A stretch of DNA of 64,000 nucleotides, taken from the NCBI GenBank assembly GCA_000729835.1, contig JFHB01000058.1, positions 1-64,000 on the forward strand, written 5' to 3'. Below, piece after piece: positions 47,636-60,033 of this stretch. The stretch comes from Atkinsonella hypoxylon. Lineage: Eukaryota; Ascomycota; Sordariomycetes; Hypocreales; Clavicipitaceae. The translations under genes and the position numbers were made by a program. The notes beneath the pieces were generated by a model, which was not told where the DNA came from, did no database searches, and saw only the letters and a list, made by a program, of their open reading frames with translations. The stretch's first letter is position 1. Every line of letters starts with the position of its first letter.

Positions 47636-48990
47636 TACTATAATTATTCTATAGATAGAACACTAGCAAGAACAATATTGTTTAGTTATAGCAATAAGGG
47701 CCTAGCTAGCTAGCTTAAGTACCCTTTTAACCTCTATAAGGAGGTAGAGAAAAATACAGTAGAAATTAGCTAGAAAGCAGCAGAAATTATAGCGCTTTAC
47801 GAATTAGTTAAGAGCTAATCTCTATAGATAAAGGAACTATAATGCTTTATAATAGACTATATATAGATAAAGAAGTAGCTTTAAGCTGCAGTAAGCTAGC
47901 AGCTAGAAGAACCTAAATAGAAGCCTTTACCTATAGTAAACTCTTACAATAGAAATAAATAGAGCTTTTAGGCTTAGTAGATAGCAATTACCTAAAAGCT
48001 CTAGGCTAATAGCGCCTTTATAAGTATAATATAGAACTAGTAGTATTATCTATACTAAAGCTTATTGCCTAAGGTTTAGTAAAGAGTAGCTGCTTATTAT
48101 AAAGTAGGTAAAGTAAAAGAATACAATATATAGGGATTCTTTAATTACTTAGAATTAGTCTTTATAGATTCTTACTAGTAGAACTAGGCTCTAATTAAGC
48201 TTAATTAGCTTTAATAAAGTAGTAATAAGTAGTTTATAGAATTCTACGTTTATTTTAAAGAGAAAATTGCGCTAGTAAAAGGGGCTAACTAAAATAATAG
48301 CGTAAAGTTAGCTAAGTTATAGATAGCGCTTAATAAGGAAATAAAGGATTATAGTGTAAGAAGGGATATTCTACATTATAACTACCTTTAGGCAGTAGAG
48401 TGCTACTATAGTATTACGCTAAACCTTAAGTTATATTATATTAAGGAATAGCACTAGCAGAAATATAGCTCTAGCTCTAAAGGGCTCTAGAATAGCAACA
48501 TTAAGATAACTAAAGTTAATGCTATAGGAACCTAATAGAAATAGAGAGAAAGTGTAAAAAAATCTAGAGTAAAACAACTAGATAAGAATACTCTATAAGT
48601 AAAGTAGGTATTTAAGGCTAAACTTAAGAAACACTATTAAGAGAGGTAATACCTTTAATATAGGTTATTTTAACACTATATTTAAGGATGTAGATTGCAA
48701 CTAGTAAAATGTAAGCTAGAATTAACTAGCGTATAGGTAGCAGCTATAAATAATATATAGAAGAAGAACTCTAATAAGTTAGGAAAAGGCTTACCTTTAG
48801 CCTTAAGCTTAGTATAGAGGTAAAGGCAATATAAACAATATAATAACTCTTACTTAATAAGCAGCTAGAAGAAGAATATAGAGAGATAACTAAGAAAATA
48901 GATATATTACTATTCCTTATCTCTATACTCTTTAACTAACTGTTGTTTTACAATATATAGATAGATAGTAGGTATAACTGCTTTACTACA
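47636..48990 (+). pseudogene. A2 gag with CCHC knuckle
   Basis: This is the Gag nucleocapsid precursor by position. From about 47700 a charged frame runs through Lys/Leu/Gln-rich sequence. It reaches a zinc knuckle at 48650-48691, whose spacing Y-X2-Y-X4-H-X4-C is CX2CX4HX4C with the first two Cys turned to Tyr (TGY to TAY, a RIP change). Many TAA/TAG stops are present. The inverted A0 fragment (6766-7034) corresponds to 47965-48225 of this gene. The end of gag and the join to pol cannot be placed exactly. Confidence 0.75.
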
Positions 48991-51900
48991 ATAAGTAAGA
49001 GTTTAGTGTAATGCCTTAGCCTAAAGTAAGTTCTACTACTGCACAAAAGAATAGTATAAATAGTAGTAGAGGTTAAACAGTAGTTCTATAATAGCTACTA
49101 AAGAAGCGCCTTAATTACTTCTTTAGTTTACTTATAGGTAGATATTAACAGCTAGGTCTTTCTAGTAGTAGCCTATATAATCCTAGGCTTAACCTAAGAT
49201 TATATCTTTAGGAGTCTATAGTTAGCCTATAATAAAGTTATCCTTAACGCTACTAGCTAAAGCTTATTAGTAGGTAAAGCTAAGGGCCTTATAATCTAAG
49301 CAGTAAGCTCTTAAGGCGTTAAGGACCTAATAAGACTAGTGTTAGCAGCAGTTTATAGCGCCTTAATAAAATAGAGCAAGAGCTAGAAGGTTGCTATACG
49401 TTTTATTGCTATAAGCCTTTAAGAAATTACCTCTATATTGTTATTATAAATCTCCCTAGAAGGTTTTAGTTTACTAATACTGCTACCTAAATTAAAGAAT
49501 TTTTATAATCTTTTTAAAGAAAAGAAGGCCTAAGGCCTTCTACTATATAGAGAAGGGCTAGATTACTATATTAGGCTAAAACAGTAGCTAAATAGCTCCT
49601 TACTGTTACTACTATAGGCTCTACTATACAATATACTGTAGAACTATTTATTAGAAATTAGAAGGTAGGTAATAGACTTAATAAATAAAGAGTAGATTTA
49701 AGCTAGCTCCTTTTTAGCAGTAGTACCTATTCTTTTAGCTAAAAAGCTAAGTAGAGGTTAGTAATTCTATATTAATTATTAAGCCCTTAATAAGATTATA
49801 GAATAGAACTATTACTTTTTTCTCTTAATAAAAGAGACGCTTAAGTTATTATTAGAGGTACATTAGTTTACTAAGCTAAATATATAGTTAGCCTTCTATA
49901 GAATCTAAATAGTAAACAGCAAGAAGCACCTTACAGCGTTCTACACCTAGTTTAGCCTCTTTAAATAGCTAGTTTGCCCCTTTAGGTTAGTAAAGGCTCT
50001 AGCTATATTCTAATAATATATTAATAGTACACTAGAAGAGGCCCTTAGGGATTATATAACTGCTTATTTAGATAATGTCCTTATTTATATAGAGAGTTCT
50101 AGAAAAGACTATATATATAAGGTATAAAGGATCTTAGAAAAGTTATAGCTAGTAGAGCTACACTTAGATCTTAAGAAATACTACTTTACTATAACTAAAG
50201 TTAAATACCTTAGCTTTATAGTTATAGTAAGAAGAGAGATATACCTAAATTTAAAGAAGATTATAGCTATTTAGAAGTAGTAAGCTTCTATTAAGTTATA
50301 AGGGATATAAAGCTTCCTTAGATTTATAAACTTTTACTGTAACTTTATATTAAATTTCTTAGATATTATAAGGCCTTTAGTTAACTTAATAAAGAAAAGA
50401 GTTCTATTTTAGTAAATAAAGAAATATAAAAGGTTATTTATAAGGCTTAAGGAAGCCTTTACCTTATATTTAGTTTTAGCCTAGTAGGACCTTAAGAAGG
50501 ATATAGTAGTAAAGGCTAATTACTTAAGAGAGGCCCTTAGTAGCTGTTTATCCTAATATAATAAAGCTAGTGTACTCTAGCCTATAGTATACTATTTAGC
50601 AAGGTTATCCCTAGCTTAGTGTAACTATACTATTTATAATAAGGAGCTCTTAGCAATAATATCTTGCCTTAAAGCCTAAGTAGTAAAGTTATAAAGAGTA
50701 GTATACCCCTTTATAATCCTTACTAACTATAAGAATCTAGAATACTTTATATCTCTATAAGAGATCTTTAAGCGTTAAGCTAGGTAGATAGAGCTTCTCT
50801 CTCTCTTTAACTACTACTTATAATACTACTTAAGGCTATAGGTAGAGTAGCTAAATGCATTATTACAATAAGAGTAGAATTAAGAGGGAGTAATACTGTA
50901 GATAGGCTAGGTTCTCTAGCCTCTCTCTATTAGCTATCTTAGTACTCTCTATAGAGATAAAGAGAAGAAGAAGGTTATAGAAGATATTATAGTAGAAACA
51001 GCTAGTAAAGTAACGCTAAAAAGTTAACTAGCTAAGGCTTTATAGGTGCTAGCTAGAATAATACTATTTCTAGATAAACACTTATAAAGTCTATAGAACT
51101 AAGGAGTATAGAAAGACTTAGTATACTTAATAAGGTTAAATATAGTCTAAAAGAGAGAGAGAAGGTTTCTATTAAAGGTAAAGATATAAGAATAAATTAC
51201 AGACTGCACCCTTAATATATAAAGGGCACTAGTCTACTAAAGCTGCCTCTAGGTCCTTAAGTATAAGCTATTAACTACTATACTAATATATAGAATATAT
51301 AAGTTACTAATATTAAGCTACTTAGGATAAAATACTACATTTTAGGCATTAATATATAACTACTATTAGGATAAGCTGTCCTAAGATATTGCTTAATATA
51401 TTTAAAACTGCTACTATTACAGTAGCTAGAAGAGTAAGAGGTTGCAGTAAGGCTTATTGCAACCTATTCTAGCGCTAAATAGGTATTAGTTATAGATCTC
51501 TATAGATTTTATAATAGATTTATTAGCGCTAAGCTAGGCTGCACTCTCTTACTTAATAGTTATTACTAACTAACTTTTAAAGTATATATAGTTAAAAGCA
51601 ATAACCTCTATAGAGGTAGAGAAATATACTCTATAGTTTAAGTATTATTAGTAGTAGTTCTATAGGTTTCTAAAATAAATTATCTCTAACTATAGTTTAA
51701 ACTAGTTAAGTACATTTTAAACTACTCTTTATTGCCTTATTAGAATTAAATAATTACTATTTACTTCCTACTACCTATAAATAAACAGTAGAATAGAGAG
51801 AGTTAATTAGGAAGTATAAGCAATTCTATAGGTTATAGTTGCCTTTTTATAGTTTAACTAGCTTAAATAACTCCCTATATATTAGCTAGCTATTAACAAT

Positions 51901-52580
51901 AGAAACTCCTTAGTAATAGGTATAAGCCTAAACTAAGCAATATATAGGTACAATATAGACCTTATCTAGAAGCTTATAAATAAAAAGAAGTCTTAAGTTT
52001 TATATAAAGAATAGGCTTTAGTGTTCCTTAAATAACTATAAAAGAGTATAAATATTACTTAAGCTATAATTAACTTTACCTAATAAAGATAGTAAAAGCA
52101 GTTAAATAAAAGCTATAAGCTAGTAAAATAGTATAAGGTAAAGAACTTAATCTAGCTAATGCTCTATTATATTAAGATAAACTGCTTAAGTTAAAAACTT
52201 AATTAGGTTATAGTAAAGTATATAGTTATAGATATACTAACACCTTTAACTATAAAATTAGATATTTTACTAGAAATTTACTTAGTCTTCTATATTAACC
52301 TTATTAAGTAAGCAGCAATAAACCTCTTACTTTTTTAGTAGTTAGTAAACTTAAGACTTAGTTTTAAGCTAATAGTAATAGATATTAACTTATCCCTTAA
52401 AGAATATAGAGTAAAGGAGATTCTAGCTGCTAAAAACGCTTTAGGCTAAAGAAAACACTATTAAGTGCTTATTAAGTAGGTAGAATTTATTTAGTTTATA
52501 TAGAAACTACTAAAAAACTTTCTTAATATAAAGGCACTAGATTAATTTAAATTATAGTAAAGAGACGCTTAATTTAATAA
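48991..52580 (+). pseudogene. A2 pol with chromodomain
   Basis: This parallels A1 pol. The RT catalytic box is YLDNVLIYI at 50065-50091: here the first Asp survives and only the second is Asn. RNase H lies at about 50500-50760 (NYTIYNKELLAIISCLKA). Integrase runs from about 51290 (zinc region near 51310-51430) with its catalytic core near 51500 (SIDFIIDLLALN). A chromodomain begins at about 52402 (EYRVKEILAAKNAL). Stops are all TAA/TAG. The protease must lie between 48991 and 49700 but no clear motif was read. Confidence 0.87.
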
Positions 52581-55055
52581 TAAACCTAGTAAAAGTATAG
52601 TAAAATTTTATATAAACTTTAATAATAACTTAATTATCTTTAACTAAAAACAAAAGAAAATAAACTCTTCTTTATAAAGGCCTATATAATTACTATAAAA
52701 AAAAAAAAAAGAAAGACAAAAGAAATTCCTTAGTAAGTAGTAAGAAGGCATTAGTGCTTATAGCGTAAAGGTATAACTATTTAAAAGGCGCTCTACTGCT
52801 CTTTAAGCAGTTATAAAATAGAAGCTAAAGGAGCTATATAGTGTCCCTAGAGTAGCGTAAGAGCTAAAGCTAGAATAGTAGCGCTAGCAGAAGGTATAGA
52901 AGCTAGAGTAAGTAAGAATATAACTAGCGCTTTAGATTAAGGCTCTACCTTAGTAGATATAGGTAAGAATATAATATCTTAAATAGCTTAATACCTTAGG
53001 TATAAAGGTATAGTCTCTAAAGGGAGAAAGATAGAGAAAGAGAAGGTAAAGAGAGCAGTAAGCTAGGTTAGGGTTATATACTCTAGGAATATAGATAGTA
53101 GTTAGTGCTATAAGTAATTTAAGCTTTTAAGCTCTACCTAAAGGTAGATATATTTCTAGTATATTACCTTAAGGTTATTCTATAAGAGTAAAGGGATAAT
53201 ATATAGTAGTAAAGAAGCCTTATATAGCAGTAAGGGGGCAGCAGTAGTAAAGGTTAGTAGTATATAATAAGGTGTAAATATAGGTAGAGGTAATAATAAG
53301 GGTATAGTAATAGCAGCAGTAGTAGTAAGCGTAAAAGGTAATAAGAAGTTATTATTAATATCTATAGAGATATACTTATACTTATTAGAGTTAAACTTAT
53401 TGTTCTTTAGAACAATAAAGGCTATAGTACTTTTATAGATTGTAAAAGAAGGAAGAGTAGATATAAAAGAGCTACTAGCTTAAATTATATAATAAAGAGA
53501 AGAAGAGAGTGTAACCTTCTTTTCTATATAATTAGTAGTAAGTACATTCTTAAGTATAGTATTATAGTAGTTATATATATTTAAGAACTTATAGGTAAGG
53601 ATAGTTTAGTAAGTAGACTAGCTAAAGTAAGAGAGAATTAATATAAACTTAACTATAAAACCTTAGTTAGTAAGTTTCTATATTTTAGTAAAGTAACACT
53701 ATAGGCAAAAATGCCTAGTAAAGAGGCTTAGATTCTATATACAGCCTCTATATCTCTATATATACAGTTAATATTCTCTCCCTTAGCTAGAACAGCAGTT
53801 ATATAAGCTCTTTTTATAAAGGTTGTTGCAATATAGTATATAAATATCTTTAAGGATATTGCTGTTAAATAGCTCTAAATTATCTAAGTTCTTTTATATA
53901 AAGAAACTATAGATATAGCAGTAATAAAGAACTATTAGTGCAGTAGAAGCAGAAGTAGTAAAGGTACTAGCGCTAGTAATATAGCTATTAAAGTTCTAGA
54001 TATATTCTAGATTAGCAAAAGAATAAGCTATATATAGATAAAGGAGCAGTGTACTTTAGGCTAATAGAACAATATTTTATAGTTTTAATTAGCTAGCTAC
54101 TTACAGTTAAATAAATCCTATTTAGTTGCAATAGAAGGGGGTTCTTTTACGTTAAAAGGAGTAGTAGTAGCTATATAGTGTAAAAAGGAATTTTAGGAAA
54201 TAATAATAGAACTATTTAGTTATAATATAGAGGTAAGATAAGATATAAAGGAGAAAGAAAAAGATAAAGAAGGGAGAGAAGGAATTATTTATTTTTATAT
54301 TAAAAACAGCTAAAAGCTAGCTGCTAGTTTATTGCGCGCTAAAGGGATAATAACAACAATAACTATTTACGCTCTACTAGCTATTAGTTTATTGCGCACT
54401 AAGAGAATAACACTAACAATAAACGTTTGCGCCCTATACCCTTATTAATGCCCCTTATATATAGATAGGTTATATATAACTAATAACTATTTGCAACAGC
54501 AATAGGGATAAGAGAGAGGGGGGTGCCTTCTAGTTAATAAAAGGGATTGTTATACAATAATTACTCTAAACATAAGGAGACCTAGGGATATAGGCAGTTT
54601 ATACGCTAGCAATACTAGCATTACAGCTAGCGCCTATATACTAGCTAGATAATTAATGCTTATATATAGAGGCTTATAAGGTAGAGAGGGGCAGGGGGTT
54701 AATAAACCCTAGGAGGGTATAATTAAGTAAAGGGGTATAATTAAACTATTGTAGCGCAACTAATAGGTTAGTTAGTAGAGCAATAGACAACTGTTGCTAA
54801 GGTGCTATAAGCAATTAGAGGGAAGGAAGGTAGAGTAAACGTTTGTTTATATATTAGCTCTATAACACTGCGTAAAGTATAAACAGTATATTAATGCAGT
54901 AATAGAACAGCTAGAGTAAAGTGCCTAGGCGTAGATATTATACTCTCTACTTTTTATATATAGACAATAGAGGAAATATAAAGAGAGAGCAAATAGGGAA
55001 TTAGCTGCAATTTACAGCACCTACTAAAGATAATAAAGGGATTATTATAGGGGCT
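52581..55055. other. A2 post-pol region, about 2.5 kb, no recognised gene
   Basis: It is the same region as in A1 (3936-6424). A plus frame from about 53360 to 54310 is shared by both copies without frameshift and ends with a lysine/glutamate-rich tail (EKEKDKEGREG) and IYFYIKNS. A competing plus frame around 53290-53640 and a minus frame around 53700-54200 also have only TAA/TAG stops. The coding strand is not resolved. Near 54310-54460 the short tandem motif AGCTAxTAGTTTATTGCGC occurs twice. Confidence 0.4.
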
Positions 55056-55073
55056 AGAAGAAGAAGAAGGGTA

Positions 55074-55396
55074 TATTATAGACTTAAGCCTTAGGCTTAA
55101 GTCTTTTAGTAGAGAGAGAACAGCAGAAGAGAGATAGAGATCTATATAGGTAAAGGGATAGAAGTAAGCTACATTTGTTTAGGGGTTAGCTAGACTTTAT
55201 TAGGCCCTAGAGAGAGGACCTTAGCTATAGAGCACATACTAAAAGGGGCTCCTAAGGGGATAGACCTACCTCTAGATATATAGTACAGGGGTATAGGGAG
55301 GCTTCTAGTTCCTTCTCTCTTCCCCCTTTCCTCCCTATAATTATAGTTCTTATCATAGACGCTAGTTAGCAGCAGCTACTAGGCTAGTCCATTATA
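55074..55396 (+). repeat. A2 3' LTR (323 bp)
   Basis: It starts TATTATAGACTTAAGCC, ends GTCCATTATA, and is followed by the target copy GTGCC. A purine run (GAAGAAGAAGAAGGG) precedes it. Confidence 0.92.
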
Positions 55397-55738
55397 GTGC
55401 CTAATAAAACGATTCGCAGTGCGAATGTAATGTGTGCAGATGTGTATATTTTGATGTTGCACAACAATAGAACCTAGCTATTAAGAATAGCTTTAAAAGT
55501 GTATATATACAGGGTGTATAGAGTGCAGGAGGCATAGGGTGGGCAGAATAGAAACACTAATATAGTGGCTAGCGATGTGTGTGCGGTAGGTATTAATAGC
55601 TTCCAGCAAGCTACTAATTTTTAGCAGCGATAGCTGCTAGCGCAGGTCTTAATATAGCTTCTAGTAGGTAATACAGTACACAATAGTAGATTTTCAGCGG
55701 GCTAACAGCTTGCAGATAGGTCTTCTAGGCTTATAACG
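55397..55738 (-). promoter_or_regulatory. C2 5' leader, LTR-proximal part
   Basis: It matches C1 31461-31795 and C3 59107-59440 inverted. It holds the C2 primer-binding site next to the LTR (CTTATAACG on the plus strand, 55728-55738). It is mildly RIPed, and no gene is seen. Confidence 0.75.
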
Positions 55739-56445
55739 TATTGAAAATAATAGGGATTACAGAACTAGATAGAAGAGGGTAGTGGTCTCTTATATTTAGC
55801 ACCTGTAATTGCTCCTAGCAATTATCACGTAGTGGAAGCAGCAGCGGCCTAAATTAAGCTGTAGTGTATAGTATAGATCACGTAAAGGCAATAGATAACT
55901 GTAATAGTAGTATCTTTATATTAAGAGCGCTGTAACGAATAAGTTAGTGAGGGTAGGATCTTAAATCTTTCTAGTCCCTTATAGACCTACCGACTATATC
56001 GGCGGGCCGTAGTTGCTAGAAGGGGCTTATAGGCTACTTTATAATTTCCGCAAAAAGATTTACTATATAAAAACAAAAAAATCGACTTACAGCTATACAA
56101 ACAAGATGCCTATATACACAATTTAACAAATTCTACTAATAACAAGCAACCCTTATAAGCAACTCTATCTAACAATTGCACTATTAGATAGCCCTAATTC
56201 TTAGCTTTCGAATGGTATACTTCTTGAATTTCTACTATTGCTAGTTGTAGAGAAAATCGCTGTTAAAGTTAACTATAGGTTAGGCAACTTTGCCTTAGTC
56301 GATTCTAGATGTTTCGCATCTAGTAACAGCGATATCTCTACCAAAAATCAACGTAACAAGACCTAGTTAGGGTCACGTGATAGAGCAACTAACAGGCAAC
56401 CAGCAAGCATAAAAATAGGCTATACAGGGTAGCTTATTTTTAACA
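55739..56445 (-). repeat. C2 5' LTR (707 bp)
   Basis: On the plus strand it starts TATTGAAAATAATAGGG and ends GCTTATTTTTAACA. It is the less RIPed of the two C2 LTRs, keeping for example CTAGATG(TTTCG)CATCTAG as a perfect hairpin near 56305 and GGCAA(CT)TTGCC near 56283. Confidence 0.92.
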
Positions 56446-58392
56446 GATTTTAACTGCCTAGCTTGCAACCAAGCTAAAGCTGTTAGAAGACCTAGCAAGC
56501 ATGCTATTCCTGACCCCCCTAGATGTTTAGATATTATAGAGGGAGATACCGTTAAAATAGAGCCTATACCGCACAATAAGAGACCTCTAGTTCTTTTTCT
56601 AATTAATAGAAAATCACGGTATAAGTGGTCTTTTAATTTAGCTAATAAAGAGGGTTCTACTCTCTATAGCTGTATTAAAGGCTTCTTTAAGGAATTAAAG
56701 AACCAGTATAACTGCTACCCTAAACACCTTTATTTTAATAGTAGTACAGAAATCGATACTAGGTTGTAAGCTTATCTATCTTCTAAGGGTATTTGCTTTA
56801 GCACCTCTTGCCCCTATATTTACAAATAGAATAGGCTAATAGAGAGAGCTATAAGGGTACTTCTAGACCGTTTGCGTGCTACCCTACAGTGGTCACAATT
56901 ACCTCTGTATCTATAGTCTTACATCCTTCCTGCTATAGTGGATTTAGTTAATACTACAGCGAATAGTACTAAACCACTAAGTCCTAAACAGCTATATCTA
57001 GCTAATTTAGAGCCTTCTAAGACCTATAAGCCTGATTTTACTAAAATAAGGGCTATAGGCTTCTATTGCGAAGTTCTAATTCCTTTAGAACAAAGATCTA
57101 GGTTGCAGAAGCTAGCTAAAAGAACTATTCCTAGTAGACTTTTAGCTACACTAGGTTCTAATGTATATCTAATATATATCCCCTCTAAACAAGCTGTTAT
57201 AAAGACTAGCTTCGTTAAAATTATAGAAGGAATAGGTTCTATTTCACAGGGCATCCCTAAGGTCCCTATTGGTTCTATTGTAGATAATCCTTTAGAGGGA
57301 GAAATCGATAACTAGCAGCAATTAGTGGATAATTATACTCCTAAGTATCCTTATCCTAGTTATCTAGATGTGCTAAATTATCCACTAGAACCTATAGAAA
57401 ATCAAGCTCTTCTATCAAGCAACTCTATAGAAGCTGTAGAGGCCCCTAAAGCCTCTATACCTATAGAAAAACCTATAGAAGCTACTATAGAAGCTGAAGC
57501 TGATGCTAATGCTATAGATTTAGATGGAGACATATTTTCCTTAATCAAGGATCTATGCTTTAAGGCAAGGACTAAAGCAGCTATTACTTCTAATAGTAAT
57601 AAGGATGAACTTCCTAACACGTAGAAGTAAGCCCTAAAAAGCTCTGCTAAGCAGCATTAGATAGAAGCTACCTATAGCGAATTTAAGCAGCTATTAGCTG
57701 CTAAAACCTTTAAATTTATAGGGAAAGACTAAGTACCTAAGGGCTAAAGAGTTCTAAAGAATAAGCTTGTTTACAGGCTTAAAAAGGATAAAGAAAATAA
57801 TCCTATTAAATATAAGGCCCGCCTTGTTGCTAAGGGATTTATGCAAATAGAAGGTTAAGATTACCTAGAGACCTTTGCTGCAACTAGTATTCCTCCTAGC
57901 TAGCGTATATTATTAGCTCTTGCAGCTTTTAATAACTAGGAAGTTAAGCAAATCGACTTTATAGGAGCGTTTTTAAATAGCAAACTAAAGGAAGCTATTT
58001 ATATAGAAATCCTAAATAGATTCGTTGAATTTGCAGAAGCAACGCTATTAGTAGCTAAGCTACTAAAAAGCTGTAATTACAAGCCCTCTAAAGAGCAAGT
58101 AATTAAGCTAGAAAAATCCCTCTATAGTCTAAAGTAAAGTCCTAGAGAATAGCAGCAAATTCTAACAGAATTACTTCAAAAGCATAGATTTAAACCTCTT
58201 ATATCAGACCCAGCAGTCTTTTATAACCCAGCTACATCTACATATATTGCTACTTATGTAGATAACTGTCTTCTAATTAGGCCTGATTTACAATATATTA
58301 ATAAGCTTAAAAAGCTACTAAATTAAGCTTATCCAATAGAAGATAGAGGACCAGCAGAATTCTTTCTAGGTGTATAAATCACCTATAATAGG
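56446..58392 (+). pseudogene. C1 integrase (from CLAC) and reverse transcriptase
   Basis: It continues the frame cut at 34814. NCLACNQAKAV at about 56455 completes the integrase zinc site. The catalytic core includes CLDIIEGDTVKIEP near 56525, STEIDTRLQAY near 56745 and the Glu of NRLIERAIRV near 56835. Two stop-free blocks (56938-57315 and 57325-57624) form the integrase tail and linker. RT follows, with QIDFIGAFLNSKLKEAIYIE near 57950, SLYSLK near 58120 and the catalytic YVDNCLLI at 58255-58278 (YVDD expected). It stops at 58392 (FFLGV..ITYNR) where C3 is inserted. Confidence 0.88.
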
Positions 58393-59092
58393 TGTTAAAA
58401 ATAAGCTACCCTGTATAGCCTATTTTTATGCCTACTAGTTGCTCTATCACGTAACCCTCATTAGGTCTTGTTACGTTGATTTTTGGTAGAGATATCGCTG
58501 TTACTAGATGCAAAACATCTAGAATCGACTAAGGCAAAGTTGCCTAACCTATAGTTAACTTTAACAGCGATTTTCTCCACAACTAGCAATAGTAGAAATT
58601 CAAGAAGTATACCATTCGAAAGCTAAGAATTAGGGCTATTTAATAGTATAATTGTTGGATAGAGTTGCTTATAAGGGTTGCTTATTATTAGTGGAATTTG
58701 TTAAATTGTGCACGTAGGCGTCTCGTTTATATAGCCGTAAGTCGATTTTTTTGTTTTTATATAGTAAATCTTTTTGCGGAAATTATAAAGTAGCCTACAA
58801 GCCCCTTCTAGCGACTACAGCCCGCTAATATAGTTAGTAGGTCTATAAGGGACTAAAAAGATTCAAGATCCTACCCTCACTAACTTGTTTGTTACAGTGC
58901 TCTTAATATAAGATACCACTATTATTATAGTTATCTACTGCCTCTACGTGATCTATACTATACACTACAGCTTAATTTAGGCCGCTGCTGCTTCTACTAC
59001 GTAATAATTGCTAGGAGCAATTACAGGTGCTAAATCTAAGAGACTACTACCCTCTTAGATATCTAGTCCTATAATCCCTATTATTTTCAATA
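58393..59092 (+). repeat. C3 5' LTR (700 bp)
   Basis: It starts TGTTAAAAATAAGC and ends TATTTTCAATA, followed by the primer-binding site GGTTATAAGCC. It matches the C1 and C2 LTRs. Confidence 0.92.
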
Positions 59093-60033
59093 GGTTATAA
59101 GCCTAGAAGACCTATCTATAAGCTGTTAGCCCGCTGAAAATCTACTATTGTGTACTGTATTACCCACTAGAAGCTATATTAAGACCTACGCTAGCAGCTA
59201 TTGCTGCTAAAAATTAGTAGCTTACTGGAAGCTATTAATACCTGCTGCACATACATCGCTAGCCACTATACTAGTGTTTTTATTCTGCCCACCCTGTGCC
59301 TCCCGCACTCTATACACCCTATACATACACACTTTTAAAGCTATTCTTAATAGCTAGGTTCTATTGTTATGCAACATCAAAATATATATAACTGCACACA
59401 TTATATTCGCACTGCAAATCGTTTTATTAGGCACTGCCTAATCTATTATTTCTATTAAGAAATAAGCTTAGCGCTGTACTGCATCGCTTGTTGTTATGCT
59501 GTTATCTTGTATATTGTGCACCCTATGCACCTCTGTTAGTAGCTATACTACAATTTATAGTGCACGCCTAACAGCTCTTATTGCAGATATTCCTGTGTTT
59601 TTGGTTGCAGAATTAATTTATGTAGTAATCCTACTGGTCGGGATTTTAAAGTAGGAATTAGCTGGATATCCCTAAATTAGCTGTGCCTAGGTCTCCACTG
59701 ATTTGTTAGAACCTAATTGGAGAAGAATCTCCTGAATTTTTTGGCTAAAAATAGCTAGGACTATGTTTTGTGCCCCTCGCGACCGCTTGTTAATCTAGTC
59801 TGCTATACAAATTGTATGCGTATATAGATTGCAATATAACGCAGCCTTAAAGCCTATTATACCTGTTACAAAAGAAATTAGAGAAAAATCTTAGTATAAT
59901 TTCTGAAAATATAGGGCACTTCTAGCCTATATTTAGTAAGAATTATTACTGTTATTTACTACTATTTCCACTGTAATTTAGCTATAATTAGCTATAAAAG
60001 AGCGTTAAATTAGCTACTTTTTAAACCCTTAAA
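59093..60033 (+). promoter_or_regulatory. C3 primer-binding site and leader
   Basis: GGTTATAAGCCTAG at 59093 is the RIPed form of the initiator-tRNA type site seen in C1. The leader then runs uninterrupted to the gag start. It includes the A2 target site as found before insertion (GGCACTGCC at about 59437-59445, the source of GTGCC). Confidence 0.7.

Larger units (their letters stand above)
47313..55396 (+). mobile_element. A2: complete Gypsy chromovirus in the C2 leader
   Basis: It has two 323-bp LTRs and a 5-bp target duplication, GTACC at 47308-47312 and GTGCC at 55397-55401; the mismatch is a G-to-A transition. Total length is 8084 bp. This is the only full copy of family A here and supplies the gag that A1 lacks. 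Order: LTR, gag, pol with chromodomain, a 2.5-kb post-pol region, polypurine tract, LTR. Confidence 0.93.
34815..56445 (-). mobile_element. C2: complete Copia element in C1 integrase, carrying B3 and A2
   Basis: Identical-length LTRs (707 bp) bound it: 34815-35521 and 55739-56445. The ends are TATTGAAAATAA and TTATTTTTAACA, a near-perfect inverted pair. GATTT flanks both sides (34810-34814 and 56446-56450). Subtracting B3 and A2 with their duplications leaves about 7856 bp. The minus strand carries leader, gag, protease, integrase, RT and RNase H. Despite RIP, several frames of more than 80 codons remain open, so C2 is among the least damaged copies here. Confidence 0.93.
7035..58392 (+). mobile_element. 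C1: Ty1/Copia element, split by B1 and C2 and cut by C3
   Basis: C1 survives as three pieces: 7035-7171 (start of 5' LTR), 30885-34814 (rest of LTR, leader, gag, protease, integrase zinc region) and 56451-58392 (integrase core to reverse transcriptase). Joined, they follow the order of C2 and C3 without gaps. The two joins carry duplicated targets, TCGAC around B1 and GATTT around C2. The third interruption is C3 at 58393; the rest of C1 is not visible. Net visible length is about 6.0 kb. It carries RIP stops but fewer than the Gypsy copies. Confidence 0.9.

Noticed and set aside
53700..54230. A definite antisense gene in the A post-pol region
   Set aside because: A minus frame looked coding at first, but plus frames over the same bases are as good or better, and stop density does not separate them.
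56373..56576. 67-codon minus-strand frame
   Set aside because: It spans the C2 LTR end and the C1 integrase junction, so it is created by the insertion.
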